DNA from: Polaribacter sp.
Lineage (GTDB): Bacteria; Bacteroidota; Bacteroidia; Flavobacteriales; Flavobacteriaceae
Length of the DNA stretch: 22,079 bases
Direction: 5' to 3'
NCBI GenBank assembly: GCA_029248845.1
Contig: JAQWIO010000007.1
Location: 1 to 22,079, forward strand
The notes under the pieces were generated by a model. It did no database searches. It was not told the origin of the DNA and saw only the letters and a program-made list of their open reading frames with translations. Shown piece after piece: positions 7,113 to 15,710 of the stretch (the stretch's first letter is position 1; each line of letters opens with the position of its first letter). Both the position numbers and the translations under genes were made by a program.

Positions 7113-9748
7113 ATGGAATTAAAGAGCTACCAACAAAAAGTAATAGAAAATCTGGAAGAATATTTGGACTATATTCAAGAACAAAAAAACTTGCCAAAAG
7201 CATTTAATCAATATTGGGAAGATAAAATTGGGCCTTATAATCCGTTTGACAATACAGGAATGCAACCGTTAAAAATACCGTTCCAAATGCTGCACACGTT
7301 TGTATAAAAGTGCCAACTGCTGGTGGTAAAACATTTGTTGCCGTTAATGCTCTGCATTCCATTTTTTCGGCTTACGATTCTTCAAAAACCAAAGCTGTTA
7401 TTTGGTTAGTACCTTGGAGTAATCTTTTACAACAAACTGTAAATGCACTTTCTAATCCAGAACACCCCTACAGACAAAAACTAAATACTTTATTTAACCA
7501 TAGAGTTGAAATTTACCAAAAACAAGATTTGTTACAAGGTTCAAACTTTAATCCAACGGTTGTAAAAGACCAATTGAGCATTATTGTAATGAATTTTGCT
7601 AGTTTACGAGCAAAAAATAAGGAAGACAGAAAAGTTTACCAAGAAAATGGGTAATTAGAATCGTTTATTTCTCATTACAAAAGTGGAGAACACATTTTAG
7701 AAGGAGTTGACGATACTGCTTTAATAAATGTAATGAGAAGTTTAAACCCTGTTTTGGTGGTTGATGAAAGCCATAATGCCGAAAGTGATTTGAGTGTAGA
7801 TATGCTTAAAAATTTAAATCCATCTTTTATATTAGATTTAACAGCCACACCAAAAGAAAACAGCAATATTGTAAGTTTGGTTCCTGCTATAGAATTGAAA
7901 AAGGAACATATGGTAAAACTTCCTGTAATCGTCTACAACAATCACGATAAAACAGAAGTTATAAATAATGCTTTACACTTACAGCGTAAATTAGAAAATC
8001 TTGCAAAAAAGGAAGAAGCTGACGGAGGAAAATATATTCGCCCAATTGTTCTTTTTCAAGCGCAACCAAAAACTAAAAATGACAATACAACCTTTGAAAA
8101 ATTAAAGGAACAGTTGTTAGGTTTAGGTATTCCTGAGAATCAAATCAAAATTAAAACAGCCAACATAGATGAATTAAAAGGTGTTGATTTATTAAGTGAA
8201 GACTGTGAGGTAAAATACATTATTAGCATAAACGCATTAAAAGAAGGTTGGGATTGCCCTTTCGCTTATATCTTAGCATCATTAGCAGACAAATCTAGTG
8301 CTGTAGATGTGGAGCAAATTTTAGGTCGTGTATTACGTCAGCCATATGTTCAAAAACATAAAGCATTTCAATTAAACCTTTCTTACGTTTTAACAGCTTC
8401 TGCAAAATTTAATGAAACATTACAAAACATAGTCAAAGGTCTACAAGCTTCAGGATTTAGTGAAAAAGATTACCGAAAGGTTGATAAAATGACGGAAGCT
8501 GAGAAAGAAACAAAAAAAGTTGACCCTGTGGAATCTTTCTTATTTCCAGAGCAACAAACAGAAGAGAAAGAAGACACCATTGATAAAAGTCGTGTTTCTT
8601 TTGACCCAAATGCAACAAAAGAAGAAATTGAAACTACAGATGTGGTTGCCGAAATTGAAGCAATGGCAGAAGAGCAAAGCAAGGAATTAGAACAACAGAT
8701 ACAGGAACAAGAAAAGCAACCTGTAGATGAAAAAATTTTTCAAGAAATGGGAAATAAAGTAAAACGCTACAAAGTAAAAGAAGCGAACAAGGGATTTATT
8801 CAAAAAATTGATTTTCCTCAATTCTTTATTAAAGTTACTGCAAGTGATATTTTTGGAACAGATGAGGAATTACTAAACAGAGAATCACTTTTAAAAGATT
8901 TTAAATTATCTGATGAGGATATTAAAATTGATTTTGACCAAATTTCATCTGACCTATATAAAGTAGATTTAGAGCAATCTAAAAAAGACGAATATCGCCC
9001 TTCATTCACTAAAATTGAAGACAACGTAGTTAAAGACCCAATTGCAGAATACATTTTAGCAAAACCAAAAGACAATCAAATCACAGACATTACACATCAA
9101 ATAATGCAGATAGTTAATAATATGTACCCTATTCCAGACCAAGAAATTAAAGTTTACATTGGTAGAATTTTAAAAGGAATGAATACCGAACAAATGCGTG
9201 ATATTTTGGTGAGAAAATGGAGTTATACCGACAAAATAAAAGCCAAAATTAGATTGTTAGCGGACACTTATGCAGAAGGGCGTTTTATGGATTTAATTAA
9301 GTCAAAAAAAATTGACACAAAACCAAATTGGAATTTAGGAAATGAAATTGTTCCAGGTAAATTAGGTTCATCAATTGGGAATTCTTTATACGAAAGAGAA
9401 GCATCAATGAACAACTTTGAAGAAAGAGTAATTATGGAAATTGGAACTTCTTCAAGCATTGCGTTTTGGCACAGGAATTTAGAAAGAGGAAAAGGTTTTT
9501 ACATCAATGGATTTAAAGCCAATCATTATCCTGACTTTATTTTACAAACAAAATCGGGAATGACAATCTTATTGGAAACAAAAGGAGACCATTTAGATAA
9601 TACAGATAGTGAGGCTAAATGCCGATTAGGAACAGAATGGGAAAAGCAAGCTGGAAAGAACTTTGCTTACTTTATGGTATTTGATAAAAAAGAAGTTACT
9701 GGTTCATACACATTAGATAAAGCAAAAGAATTAATAAGCGGAATGTAA
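7113..9748 (+). pseudogene. res: Type III restriction enzyme (Res) helicase-nuclease, interrupted twice
   Basis: When repaired this gives about 878 residues, a usual Res length. Parts in order: N-terminus MELKSYQQKVIENLEEYLDYI (from 7113); ATP-binding motif VPTAGGKTFVAVNAL (7310); DESH box VVDESHNAES (about 7760); TATP motif DLTATPKEN; motif VI QILGRVLRQ (about 8310); a PD-(E/D)xK nuclease near the end (YPDFILQTKSGMTILLETKGD, about 9520-9590). Two lesions break it. The first is a one-base loss in the A-run at 7271-7275, where the N-terminal piece leaves frame before NAAHVCIKVPTAGGKT. The second is a TAA at 7652-7654 in AATGGGTAATTAGAA, where AATGGTAATTTAGAA (NGNLE) would restore the frame: one G too many, one T too few. 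Both are homopolymer-length differences. If real, restriction is lost while methylation remains; sequencing error is possible. Confidence 0.82.
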
Positions 9749-9761
9749 TGCCAACGCAAGT

Positions 9762-9809
9762 TCAAGCATATTTAAAGTTTGCTCGTGCCTCACAAATTTA
9801 AAAGAGCTT
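9762..9809 (+). repeat. Right copy of the imperfect repeat flanking the R-M genes
   Basis: This is the partner of 3839-3881, in the same orientation and 14 nt after the res stop codon. Shared blocks are TCAAGCAyATTT, CGTGCCTC and AAAAGAGCTT; the spacing between them differs by a few bases. Both copies lie within the cassette 2 boundaries. Confidence 0.45.
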
Positions 9810-9848
9810 TCACGCCAACGCTAGCAAGTTTTCGGAAAGAAAGCTAGA

Positions 9849-10042
9849 CAGGTAACAATGTATAAAAAACATAGGGCGGTTTGTGCTAAACCCAAAGGTC
9901 TTTGTGTATTAACAAAGTCCGCTAAATATAAAATTTGGCATTTAGGAGAAAATTAAAGCAAAATATTTATATTTAGCTATATGAAAGCGGACAGTCAATT
10001 ACTTCTAACTGCCCTACTTGCCATATACTAATCGTTGGGCAT
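9849..10042 (+). repeat. attC-like site 2 (end of cassette 2)
   Basis: Left end CAGGTAAC (9849-9856), AAT, GTATA, then ...TAGGGC. Right end GCCCTA...TATAC, TAATC, GTTGGGC (10034-10040). Pairing elements: AAC/GTT, GTATA/TATAC and TAGGGC/GCCCTA, separated by an equal 7-nt internal mismatch. The outer spacer is 3 nt on the left and 5 on the right. The long middle contains a 58-nt segment (9921-9978) shared with site 6, whose ends GCTAAATATAAA and TTTATATTTAGC pair perfectly. Crossover inferred after G10034. Confidence 0.78.
9921..9978 (+). repeat. 58-nt repeat, copy 1 (middle of attC-like site 2)
   Basis: The 58 nt from GCTAAATATAAAATTTGGC to TATTTAGCT match 14920-14977 with a single visible difference (GCT versus GCC at the start). 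The 12-nt ends are inverse complements, so the segment folds as a nested hairpin inside the site. A weaker relative (GTCCGCCAAAA...TTTGGC) occurs in site 4. Confidence 0.85.
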
Positions 10043-10065
10043 AATTTAACCAAAAACGAAACATT

Positions 10066-11528
10066 TTGAAACAACTTTTTTTACTAGGATTATTATGTGT
10101 TTTATCACTGAATATCAAAGCTCAAGATAAATCGCTTGAAGATTATATAATTCCAGAATTTGAAAACAAAGAATACTTTGGAACTAAAATTCCGAGAACG
10201 ATGTCTTTATTAGCAAATAGTACAAGTCATATTCCACAGAATATAAAAATTCAGTTTTATGGACAATCTATAGTAGGAGGACTTGACCAAAATTTGATTG
10301 TTAATAAACTAAAGAAAAATATCCAACAGTTAAATTTAATATCATTAAAAACCCCATTGGTGGATTTACTGCGCCAAGTATAGCTAGGGTTGCTATCCAT
10401 GATCTGTATCATCAATATGCAGATTTAATAATTTTTCATGTTTACGGAGGTGATAAATCGGGTGATTTAGAAAATATTTTTATAAATATAAAACAAAAGA
10501 CTACTGCAGAGGTCATCGTATTTAATCATCATATCGCTTATGCAGGAAAAGATAAAGAAGCCCAGAAAAAAAGAACATTATCTGATTTTTATGGTTCCAA
10601 AAGTATTGAGTTACTTGCCAATAAGTATAATTTTGAATTTGTTGATGTGCGAAAACCATGGGAAGATTTTATTTCATTAAATCCACAAATAAATATTAAG
10701 TCCTTACTTAAAGATGGAGTGCACCCTAATAAATTAGGTAATGAATTATTAGCATACTGTATTTTACAACATTTTAAATACAACCCTCATCTACAATTTA
10801 TCAATTCTAATATTTATGACATTCATTTTAAAGATATTGAAAACAACCAATCTATGAATGAACTAAAATTAAAAGGAGGCAATAAACTAACAAACAATTT
10901 AGAACTTAGAAAGGATAGTGAGTTATCTCTTAATTTTGTTGGTAATAGAGTTGATATTATTCCATCATACGAAAATAAAGATTCAGAAATAGAAATTCTA
11001 ATAAACGGCATAAATCCTTCTGATGTCCCTTCTTTATACTATATTACTCGTCCGACTTCAAATTTTAAAATGTGGTGGCCCGCTATTAAAAGAGTATCTC
11101 TTTCAAAAAATAAGTCACCTATAATCCAGAAATATACTCTTGAAATTTTCAATATTGACCGAGAAACTAAGACATTTAGTTTTAAACTATATGGGGGTAA
11201 TAGTGGTTTTGAAGGAGAGGGAAATAATAAAGAAAACTTTCTGTCAAACTCGAAATTAATTTCAATAAATAAAAATGACTTCACTATCTTTCAATCAGAA
11301 AGAATTTCTAAGAAAGAAACACCTGAAAATTTCAAAGTGTTTTTTGAAATAAAATCTTTAGCGAAAGACACTATTATTATCTCGAATAGTAATCAAATCA
11401 CATTATTTAAAGGAATTGAAAATGAGTTAAATAATGTGGTTATTAAAGTAAATGAAGGGAGACTTTTGTTAGACAAAATAAGAATATATAAACCACAAAA
11501 AACTATGCCCAACAATGGCTATAAGTAA
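10066..11528 (+). pseudogene. Secreted SGNH/GDSL-type hydrolase, one frameshift, cassette 3 cargo
   Basis: Repaired length is 487 residues. The start is TTG at 10066, reading MKQLFLLGLLCVLSLNIKAQD, a clear signal peptide. SGNH block I is FYGQSIVGG (Ser in GQS, about residue 69) and block V is DGVHPNKLGNELLA with the Asp-x-x-His pair. IIFHVYGGD and VIVFNHHIAYAG lie between. The frame breaks in the A-run at 10315-10319: restoring one A gives KYPTVKFNII, and the frame then stays open from 10323 to the stop at 11528. These enzymes are esterases/lipases or carbohydrate deacetylases, probably periplasmic or surface-exposed here. The stop codon lies inside the left arm of attC-like site 3. The C-terminal half (about 260-487) looks like a beta-rich domain I do not recognise. 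The lesion may be sequencing error. Confidence 0.78.
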
Positions 11529-11640
11529 TTGCTTGTTCTCGCCTACTTCTGAAAATCCGTGAGGATTTTCAGTTTGGTGTGTACTTGCTAAGTTAAGTGC
11601 TAAACCACGCAACTACTCATAGCCCAGACCGTTGCCGCAC
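11505..11640 (+). repeat. attC-like site 3 (end of cassette 3)
   Basis: Left end ATGCCCAAC (11505-11513), AAT, GGCTAT, then AAGTAATTGC. Right end GCAACTACTC, ATAGCC, CAGACC, GTTGCCGCAC (11631-11640). Box and inner arm pair over about 16 positions with two mismatches, one of the clearest sites. The outer spacer is 3 nt on the left and 6 on the right. The middle contains a strong hairpin, CTGAAAATCC-gtga-GGATTTTCAG (11549-11572). The SGNH gene ends within the left arm. Crossover inferred after G11631. Confidence 0.82.
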
Positions 11641-11773
11641 ATTTGAGAAATCCGACTGAAACTAATTAATTTTGTCGGTTATAAATAAAAAATGAAAAAT
11701 AATTTGTTCGAGTAACTGAGCTAATTTCACCTCCACTTGAATCACTTATTGTCATTTAATATAACAAGAGATT

Positions 11774-12818
11774 ATGAATAAAAAAGATACAGTATTAAAC
11801 GTAGACATAATTAAAGGGATAGGTATAATTCTAGTAATGATTGGACATAGTGGTATGTTTTTAATAATTAAAGAGAATGCGTTTTTATCAACATTTATTT
11901 ATTCATTTCATATGCCGCTATTCTTTATCATTGCTGGTTTTTTCATGAAAGACAATGTCAATCTTAAAAAATCAGTAAAAAGATTACTAATTCCCTTCCT
12001 AATTAGCTTCCATATTTTGGGCTTTTGTTGCGTCCTTTTTAGTTCAATTACCGACTTTTTTTAGAAGTCAAGAACTATACCCAATTAACTATAACTTCTA
12101 TTTACAATTTAGAAAGTTTTTAAGAGCAATCATTTTTGCTACTAGAGTTGATATTTTAGGTACAGGGTTATGGTTTTTAGTCGCTTTATTTTTAAGTAGA
12201 ATATTATGGTTTTTTTTTCATACTTTAATAAAAATAAAAATCTCATTAAGTTATATACTCTTTGTTTTCATTGTAAATTATTTGCTTTACAATTACTTAA
12301 ATTTAAATGAATCTCATTTTTATTGGATGTGGCCCCAATCAATACTTGCTTATCTATTTATGTTATTTGGTAGATATTATTACAAAAACAATTATGTAGA
12401 AAAAACTAGTTATCTAGATATAATTTTTCTCTCAATACCTACAATTTTTATAATTATTTGGAATGGTAGAATTGACATGTCTTCTTTTGGATTCAACAAC
12501 TATTTCGCGTTTATTTTTGTGGGTTTTTCAGCATTTGTAATAATTTATAAAGTTTCCTTTTTAATTTTAAAATATTCTAAAGTTATTAAAACACTCTTAC
12601 TTTGGTGTGGAAAACAAAGTTTAAACATTTTTATAATTCACCCTTTTTTATTAGCAATAGTGCCCTACATACTGTTGGCTAATTTTAATATTAAAGGTGT
12701 TTATTCAAAACCAGAATTTATCTTATTAATATATTTAATAGTGTTTATATTAGTGTATTCTTATGAAGCAATTAAACAATTTTTGTCTAAAAAAACATCA
12801 AAGAAGGTCATTACATAA
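11774..12818 (+). pseudogene. Acyltransferase-3 family integral membrane protein, one frameshift, cassette 4 cargo
   Basis: Repaired length is 347 residues. The N-terminus has the family signature LNVDIIKGIGIILVMIGHSG with the key His in TM1, followed by YSFHMPLFFIIAGFFMKDN. The rest is a run of hydrophobic segments (IPFLISFHILGFCCVLF, LWFLVALFLSRILWFFF, LSYILFVFIVNYLLY and others), consistent with about ten membrane helices. These proteins O-acetylate sugars of exported glycans using cytoplasmic acyl-CoA. The frame breaks in a run of seven T at 12056-12062, where a stop appears at once. Six T would give DFFRSQELYPINYNF and a frame open to 12818. Together with the SGNH hydrolase in the previous cassette it suggests glycan acyl editing. 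Real decay versus sequencing error is open. Confidence 0.8.
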
Positions 12819-12856
12819 ATGACTTAATAAAGCTTTAATATTTTTAAATTAAAAAC

Positions 12857-13055
12857 GTGCTGCAACAATGGCTATAGTTGATACGGGTTTGGTGCTTAGC
12901 CAAAAGTTTCAAGCTTTAAACTAAGTCCGCCAAAACTTTTGATTTGGCTTTAAAAATGAAAAGATAAAACAAAATAAAAAGTTTTGACTAAGTGCTTAAT
13001 CGAAAGTTTATTTACTTTTAATACCGTACTAACCATAGCCTAGACGTTAGGAATA
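12857..13055 (+). repeat. attC-like site 4 (end of cassette 4)
   Basis: Left end GTGCTGCAAC (12857-12866), AAT, GGCTAT, then AGTTGATACGG. Right end CCGTACTAACC, ATAGCC, TAGAC, GTTAGGAAT (13046-13054). The box and inner arm pair nearly throughout. The outer spacer is 3 nt on the left and 5 on the right. The middle is about 140 nt and contains a segment resembling the 58-nt repeat of sites 2 and 6. The left end differs from the cassette 4 start (GTTGCCGCAC) at one position. Crossover inferred after G13046. Confidence 0.8.
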
Positions 13056-13069
13056 ATTAAATCAATAAA

Positions 13070-13900
13070 ATGATAGAAAAAATAAAAATTAAAGTCTTAA
13101 AATCAATTGAAAGTTTAGGCTTCGAAAGAAAAGTCTTAGTTAACGCTAAAATTTTAGATAAAAACTTTTTAGTCCGAAAAGGAACAATAAGAAATAAACC
13201 TGATAAAGACGATGCTTGGTTATTTGAATTAAGTAAGAAATCAAAGACCATTTTTGATGTCGGTTCGAACATAGGCCAGTCTTCAATACTTATGTCATAT
13301 AATAACCCAGAAAAAATAATTTTAATCGATCCGAATCCAAGAGCTCTTTGTGTGGCGGCAGAAAACATAATTCTAAATAACATCTCTCAAAAAACCATTT
13401 TTTATAATTGTTTTGTAGGTGAAAATTCAGGCGAAATTATTGATTTTTATACTGTTGGACTTGGAGCAGCTGGGAGTAAATTTAAATCGTTTGCGAAGTC
13501 CGCAAGTAGAATCGGATCACATTTTAAAGTAAAGACTAAAACTATTGATGAAATTTCCAAAGAAACCAAAATAACTCCTGAATTGATAAAAATTGATGTT
13601 GAGGGAGCCGAATCAGAGGTTCTCATTGGAAGTACATCCTTAGCAAGAAAACAAATAACAAAATTTTTCGTTGAGGTACATTCCGGAGCAGAATTATCCA
13701 TAACTGAAAACACATCGAAAATATTAAAGTGGTGCAACGAGAATAACTATAAAGCAATATACCTTAAGACAATGAATAATCTAAATATTGAGAATATTTC
13801 GAAAAGAGGAAGGTATCATGCATTACTTATGCCTGAAAATGAAAATATTCCAAATAACTTGAGCAAAATTAAAGAGGGTGATAAAATAAACTATTCCTAA
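13070..13900 (+). CDS. FkbM-family methyltransferase, cassette 5 cargo
   Basis: 276 residues, intact. SAM-binding motif I is FDVGSNIGQSSIL (about residues 63-75), followed by IILIDPNPRALCVAAENI (about 83-100) with the acidic residue that binds the SAM ribose. LIKIDVEGAESEVL (about 169-182) is the diagnostic FkbM motif, and VEVHSG follows. The family mostly O-methylates sugars or secondary metabolites; the substrate is unknown. The stop codon TAA (13898-13900) lies inside the left end of attC-like site 5, so gene and site overlap. There is no signal peptide. Confidence 0.88.
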   Translation: MIEKIKIKVLKSIESLGFERKVLVNAKILDKNFLVRKGTIRNKPDKDDAWLFELSKKSKTIFDVGSNIGQSSILMSYNNPEKIILIDPNPRALCVAAENIILNNISQKTIFYNCFVGENSGEIIDFYTVGLGAAGSKFKSFAKSASRIGSHFKVKTKTIDEISKETKITPELIKIDVEGAESEVLIGSTSLARKQITKFFVEVHSGAELSITENTSKILKWCNENNYKAIYLKTMNNLNIENISKRGRYHALLMPENENIPNNLSKIKEGDKINYS

Positions 13901-13957
13901 CAAGGAATATAACCCATTAACCAAAAACAACGGGCCATATTCCAGAACGTTACCCAC
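13893..13957 (+). repeat. attC-like site 5 (end of cassette 5), shortest copy
   Basis: Only 65 nt. Left end ATTCCTAAC (13893-13901), AAG, GAATAT, AACCCATT. Right end AACGGGCC, ATATTC, CAGAAC, GTTACCCAC (13949-13957). The loop is just the bases between the two arms, so this copy shows the minimal site: GAATAT/ATATTC box, 3 nt versus 6 nt outer spacer, YAAC/GTTR ends. Crossover inferred after G13949. Confidence 0.82.
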
Positions 13958-14001
13958 AATTCGAACTTAATCAATCCTGCGGAAATTAACCGTACAAAAA
14001 C

Positions 14002-14032
14002 TTGTCTAGTACGTGATTTAAACGTACATTTG
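14002..14032 (+). promoter_or_regulatory. Promoter with overlapping operator for the toxin-antitoxin pair
   Basis: TTG (14002-14004) and TACATTTG (14025-14032), 20 nt apart, match the Bacteroidota TTG-N20-TAnnTTTG promoter. Between and overlapping them is the inverted repeat GTACGT-gatttaa-ACGTAC (14009-14027), with an extra CGTAC half-site at 13991-13995. The position suits repression by the DUF1778 antitoxin encoded from 14054. The promoter lies inside cassette 6, so this cassette can be expressed without an upstream promoter. Confidence 0.65.
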
Positions 14033-14053
14033 AATTAAATAAAATTTAGAATT

Positions 14054-14344
14054 ATGGAAACAACAGAATTAAATCAAGAGAAAGCAAGATTTGACACTCG
14101 TTTATCAAAGGAACAGAAAATGTTTTTTGAAAGAGCTGCACGTGTTGGTGGTTATAGAAGCTTAACTGATTTTGTAGTTTTAACCGTTCAAGAAAAAGCT
14201 AAAAAAATCATATCAGAAAAAGAGCAAATTCTTGCATCTAAAAAAGATAGTGAAATTTTTTTTGATGCGATTACTAATTCACCTAAAGCAAATAAAAGTC
14301 TTATTAATGCTGCAAGTGAATACAAAGTGCTTTTATCTAAATGA
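14054..14344 (+). CDS. DUF1778-type antitoxin (ribbon-helix-helix)
   Basis: 96 residues. FDTRLSKEQKMFFERAARVGGYRSLTDFVVLTVQEKAKKII (about 13-54) is the TacA/DUF1778 ribbon-helix-helix region that dimerises and binds operator DNA. The C-terminal tail (about 70-96, FFDAITNSPKANKSLINAASEYK) would wrap the toxin. The next gene is a GNAT enzyme whose ATG overlaps this stop (14341-14344), the usual arrangement of TacA-TacT pairs. Autoregulation through the inverted repeat upstream is likely. Such pairs are frequent in integron arrays, where they discourage loss of cassettes. Confidence 0.88.
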   Translation: METTELNQEKARFDTRLSKEQKMFFERAARVGGYRSLTDFVVLTVQEKAKKIISEKEQILASKKDSEIFFDAITNSPKANKSLINAASEYKVLLSK

Positions 14345-14844
14345 CTGAATTAACTGAAAACTTAAATTCCAAACATAGAAAAAAAGAATTTTCTTGTGGA
14401 AAGGATATGCTTGACAACTATTTTCAAAAACAAGCTAACCAAGACATTAAAAGGAAATTATCTGCCTGCTTCGTTTTGAATGACAAAGAAACGGATTTAG
14501 TAAAAGGTTATTATACATTAGCTCAGAACAGTTTAGATCAAAATTTAGTTCCTCTTCAATTTCAGAAAAAACTACCTAACTCATATAAATCTATACATAC
14601 TACTCTCCTTGGACGTTTGGCAATAGATGCTAATTTTCAGGGAAAAGGAGTTGGAAAGCTACTACTAATAGACGCTTTAAGAAGAAGTTATGAAATCTCT
14701 AAAAGTATTGGCTCATTTGCTGTTGTAGTTGACCCAATTGATAAAGATGCAGAACAATTTTATGCTAAATATGGCTCTATTAAACTCCCGGATAGTGGAA
14801 AAATGTTTTTACCAATGAATACGATAAAGACACTTTTTGAATAA
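14341..14844 (+). CDS. GNAT acetyltransferase toxin (TacT-like)
   Basis: 167 residues. The acetyl-CoA motif is LLGRLAIDANFQGKGVGKLLL (about 82-102), with QGKGVG as the pyrophosphate loop. LNSKHRKKEFSCGKDMLDNYFQKQA (about 8-32) is the typical N-terminus of TacT-type toxins, and AEQFYAKYGSIKLPDSGKMFLP (about 139-160) is the C-terminal strand region with the conserved Tyr. Known members acetylate the amino group of charged tRNAs and stop translation; that activity is assumed here from family. It overlaps its antitoxin gene by 4 nt and ends 6 nt before attC-like site 6. It appears intact. Confidence 0.87.
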   Translation: MTELTENLNSKHRKKEFSCGKDMLDNYFQKQANQDIKRKLSACFVLNDKETDLVKGYYTLAQNSLDQNLVPLQFQKKLPNSYKSIHTTLLGRLAIDANFQGKGVGKLLLIDALRRSYEISKSIGSFAVVVDPIDKDAEQFYAKYGSIKLPDSGKMFLPMNTIKTLFE

Positions 14845-14850
14845 ATAAAA

Positions 14851-15044
14851 GTGGGTAACACGATATATAGCAAATAGGGCTTCATTGGTTAAAGAAATTT
14901 CAACACATTTTGAAACACCGCCAAATATAAAATTTGGCATTTAGGAGAAAATTAAAGCAAAATATTTATATTTAGCTAAGTAATAAACCGAAACGATAGT
15001 GCTTATTTATTGCCCTACGTTTCTTATACTAAACGTTAGCAAAC
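14851..15044 (+). repeat. attC-like site 6 (end of cassette 6)
   Basis: Left end GTGGGTAAC (14851-14859), ACG, ATATATAGC, AAATAGGGC. Right end GCCCTACGT, TTCTTATAC, TAAAC, GTTAGCAAAC (15035-15044). The arms pair at the TAGGGC/GCCCTA end and around the TATA box, with 3 nt versus 5 nt outer spacers. The middle carries the second copy of the 58-nt repeat (14920-14977). Crossover inferred after G15035. Confidence 0.76.
14920..14977 (+). repeat. 58-nt repeat, copy 2 (middle of attC-like site 6)
   Basis: Same sequence as 9921-9978 apart from the third base. It also folds on its own ends, with one mismatch here. The outer parts of sites 2 and 6 differ more than this middle does. Confidence 0.85.
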
Positions 15045-15058
15045 ATAAAAAGATACCT

Positions 15059-15704
15059 ATGAGATTATTAATTAGCTTGTATAATAAATGTAAGAAATCA
15101 GACAGTATATTTATAATAGTACTGATTAGAATTAATTTTTAATCGATTGATACATAATAAGACTTTAGTTTTGCATCAAAAGGTTACAATTAAAGGTGTC
15201 AAAAATATTCAGTACAATGAGAAAATTGAGATTGGCACAGCATATGTCGGTTTTATGCATAGAACTGATAAAACATTTTTGAATATTAATGGAAAACTGA
15301 AAATTGAAGGGCAATACAGTATAGGAAGAGGGTGTAGATTTGACATAGCAAAAGATGCTTCTGTATCAATAGGAAAAGGCGGTTATATTAATTGTAATTC
15401 TTCAATAATTATTATGCATAAATTAAGAATTGGTGACAACTGTGCTATCTCTTGGAATTGTCAATTTCTTGATGAGGATTTTCATACTATTGATTATGCA
15501 GAGAAAAAAGAAACTCCAAATTCTATTGAGATTGGTAACCAAGTCTGGATTGGATGTGGAGTAAAAGTGTATAAGGGTGCAAAAATTCCTGATGGTTGTG
15601 TAGTTGCTTCTGACACTGTATTAAAAGGGGAAATTGACAAAGAGAACTGTCTAATTGGTGGAAATCCAGCGAGGATTTTGAAAGAAAATATTCATTGGAA
15701 ATAA
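15059..15704 (+). pseudogene. Hexapeptide-repeat (left-handed beta-helix) acetyltransferase, 5' frameshift, cassette 7 cargo
   Basis: From ATG 15059 the frame reads MRLLISLYNKCKKSDSIFI then stops after five T at 15136-15140. With four T it continues INFNRLIHNKTLVLHQ into the main frame, for about 214 residues in total. The alternative is an intact 185-residue protein starting at TTG 15147. Hexapeptide-type turns of a left-handed beta-helix cover about 60-200 (LRIGDNCAISWNCQFLDEDFHTIDY, IEIGNQVWIGCGVKVYKGAKIPDGCVVA, LIGGNPARIL). The His in DEDFHTID is the expected catalytic base. Such enzymes O- or N-acetylate sugars from acetyl-CoA, usually as trimers in lipopolysaccharide or capsule synthesis. 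It ends 6 nt before the truncated terminal site. Confidence 0.78.
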
Positions 15705-15710
15705 AATTAA

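Noticed and set aside
7113..7654. Two short proteins of 64 and 114 residues before res as separate genes
   Set aside because: Their sequences join, after one-base corrections, into the N-terminus and ATP-binding region of the Res protein.
10315..12062. Programmed frameshifting in the SGNH and acyltransferase genes
   Set aside because: The runs are simple A5 and T7 without a typical slippery heptamer plus stimulator, and the needed shifts differ in direction between genes; decay or sequencing error is simpler.
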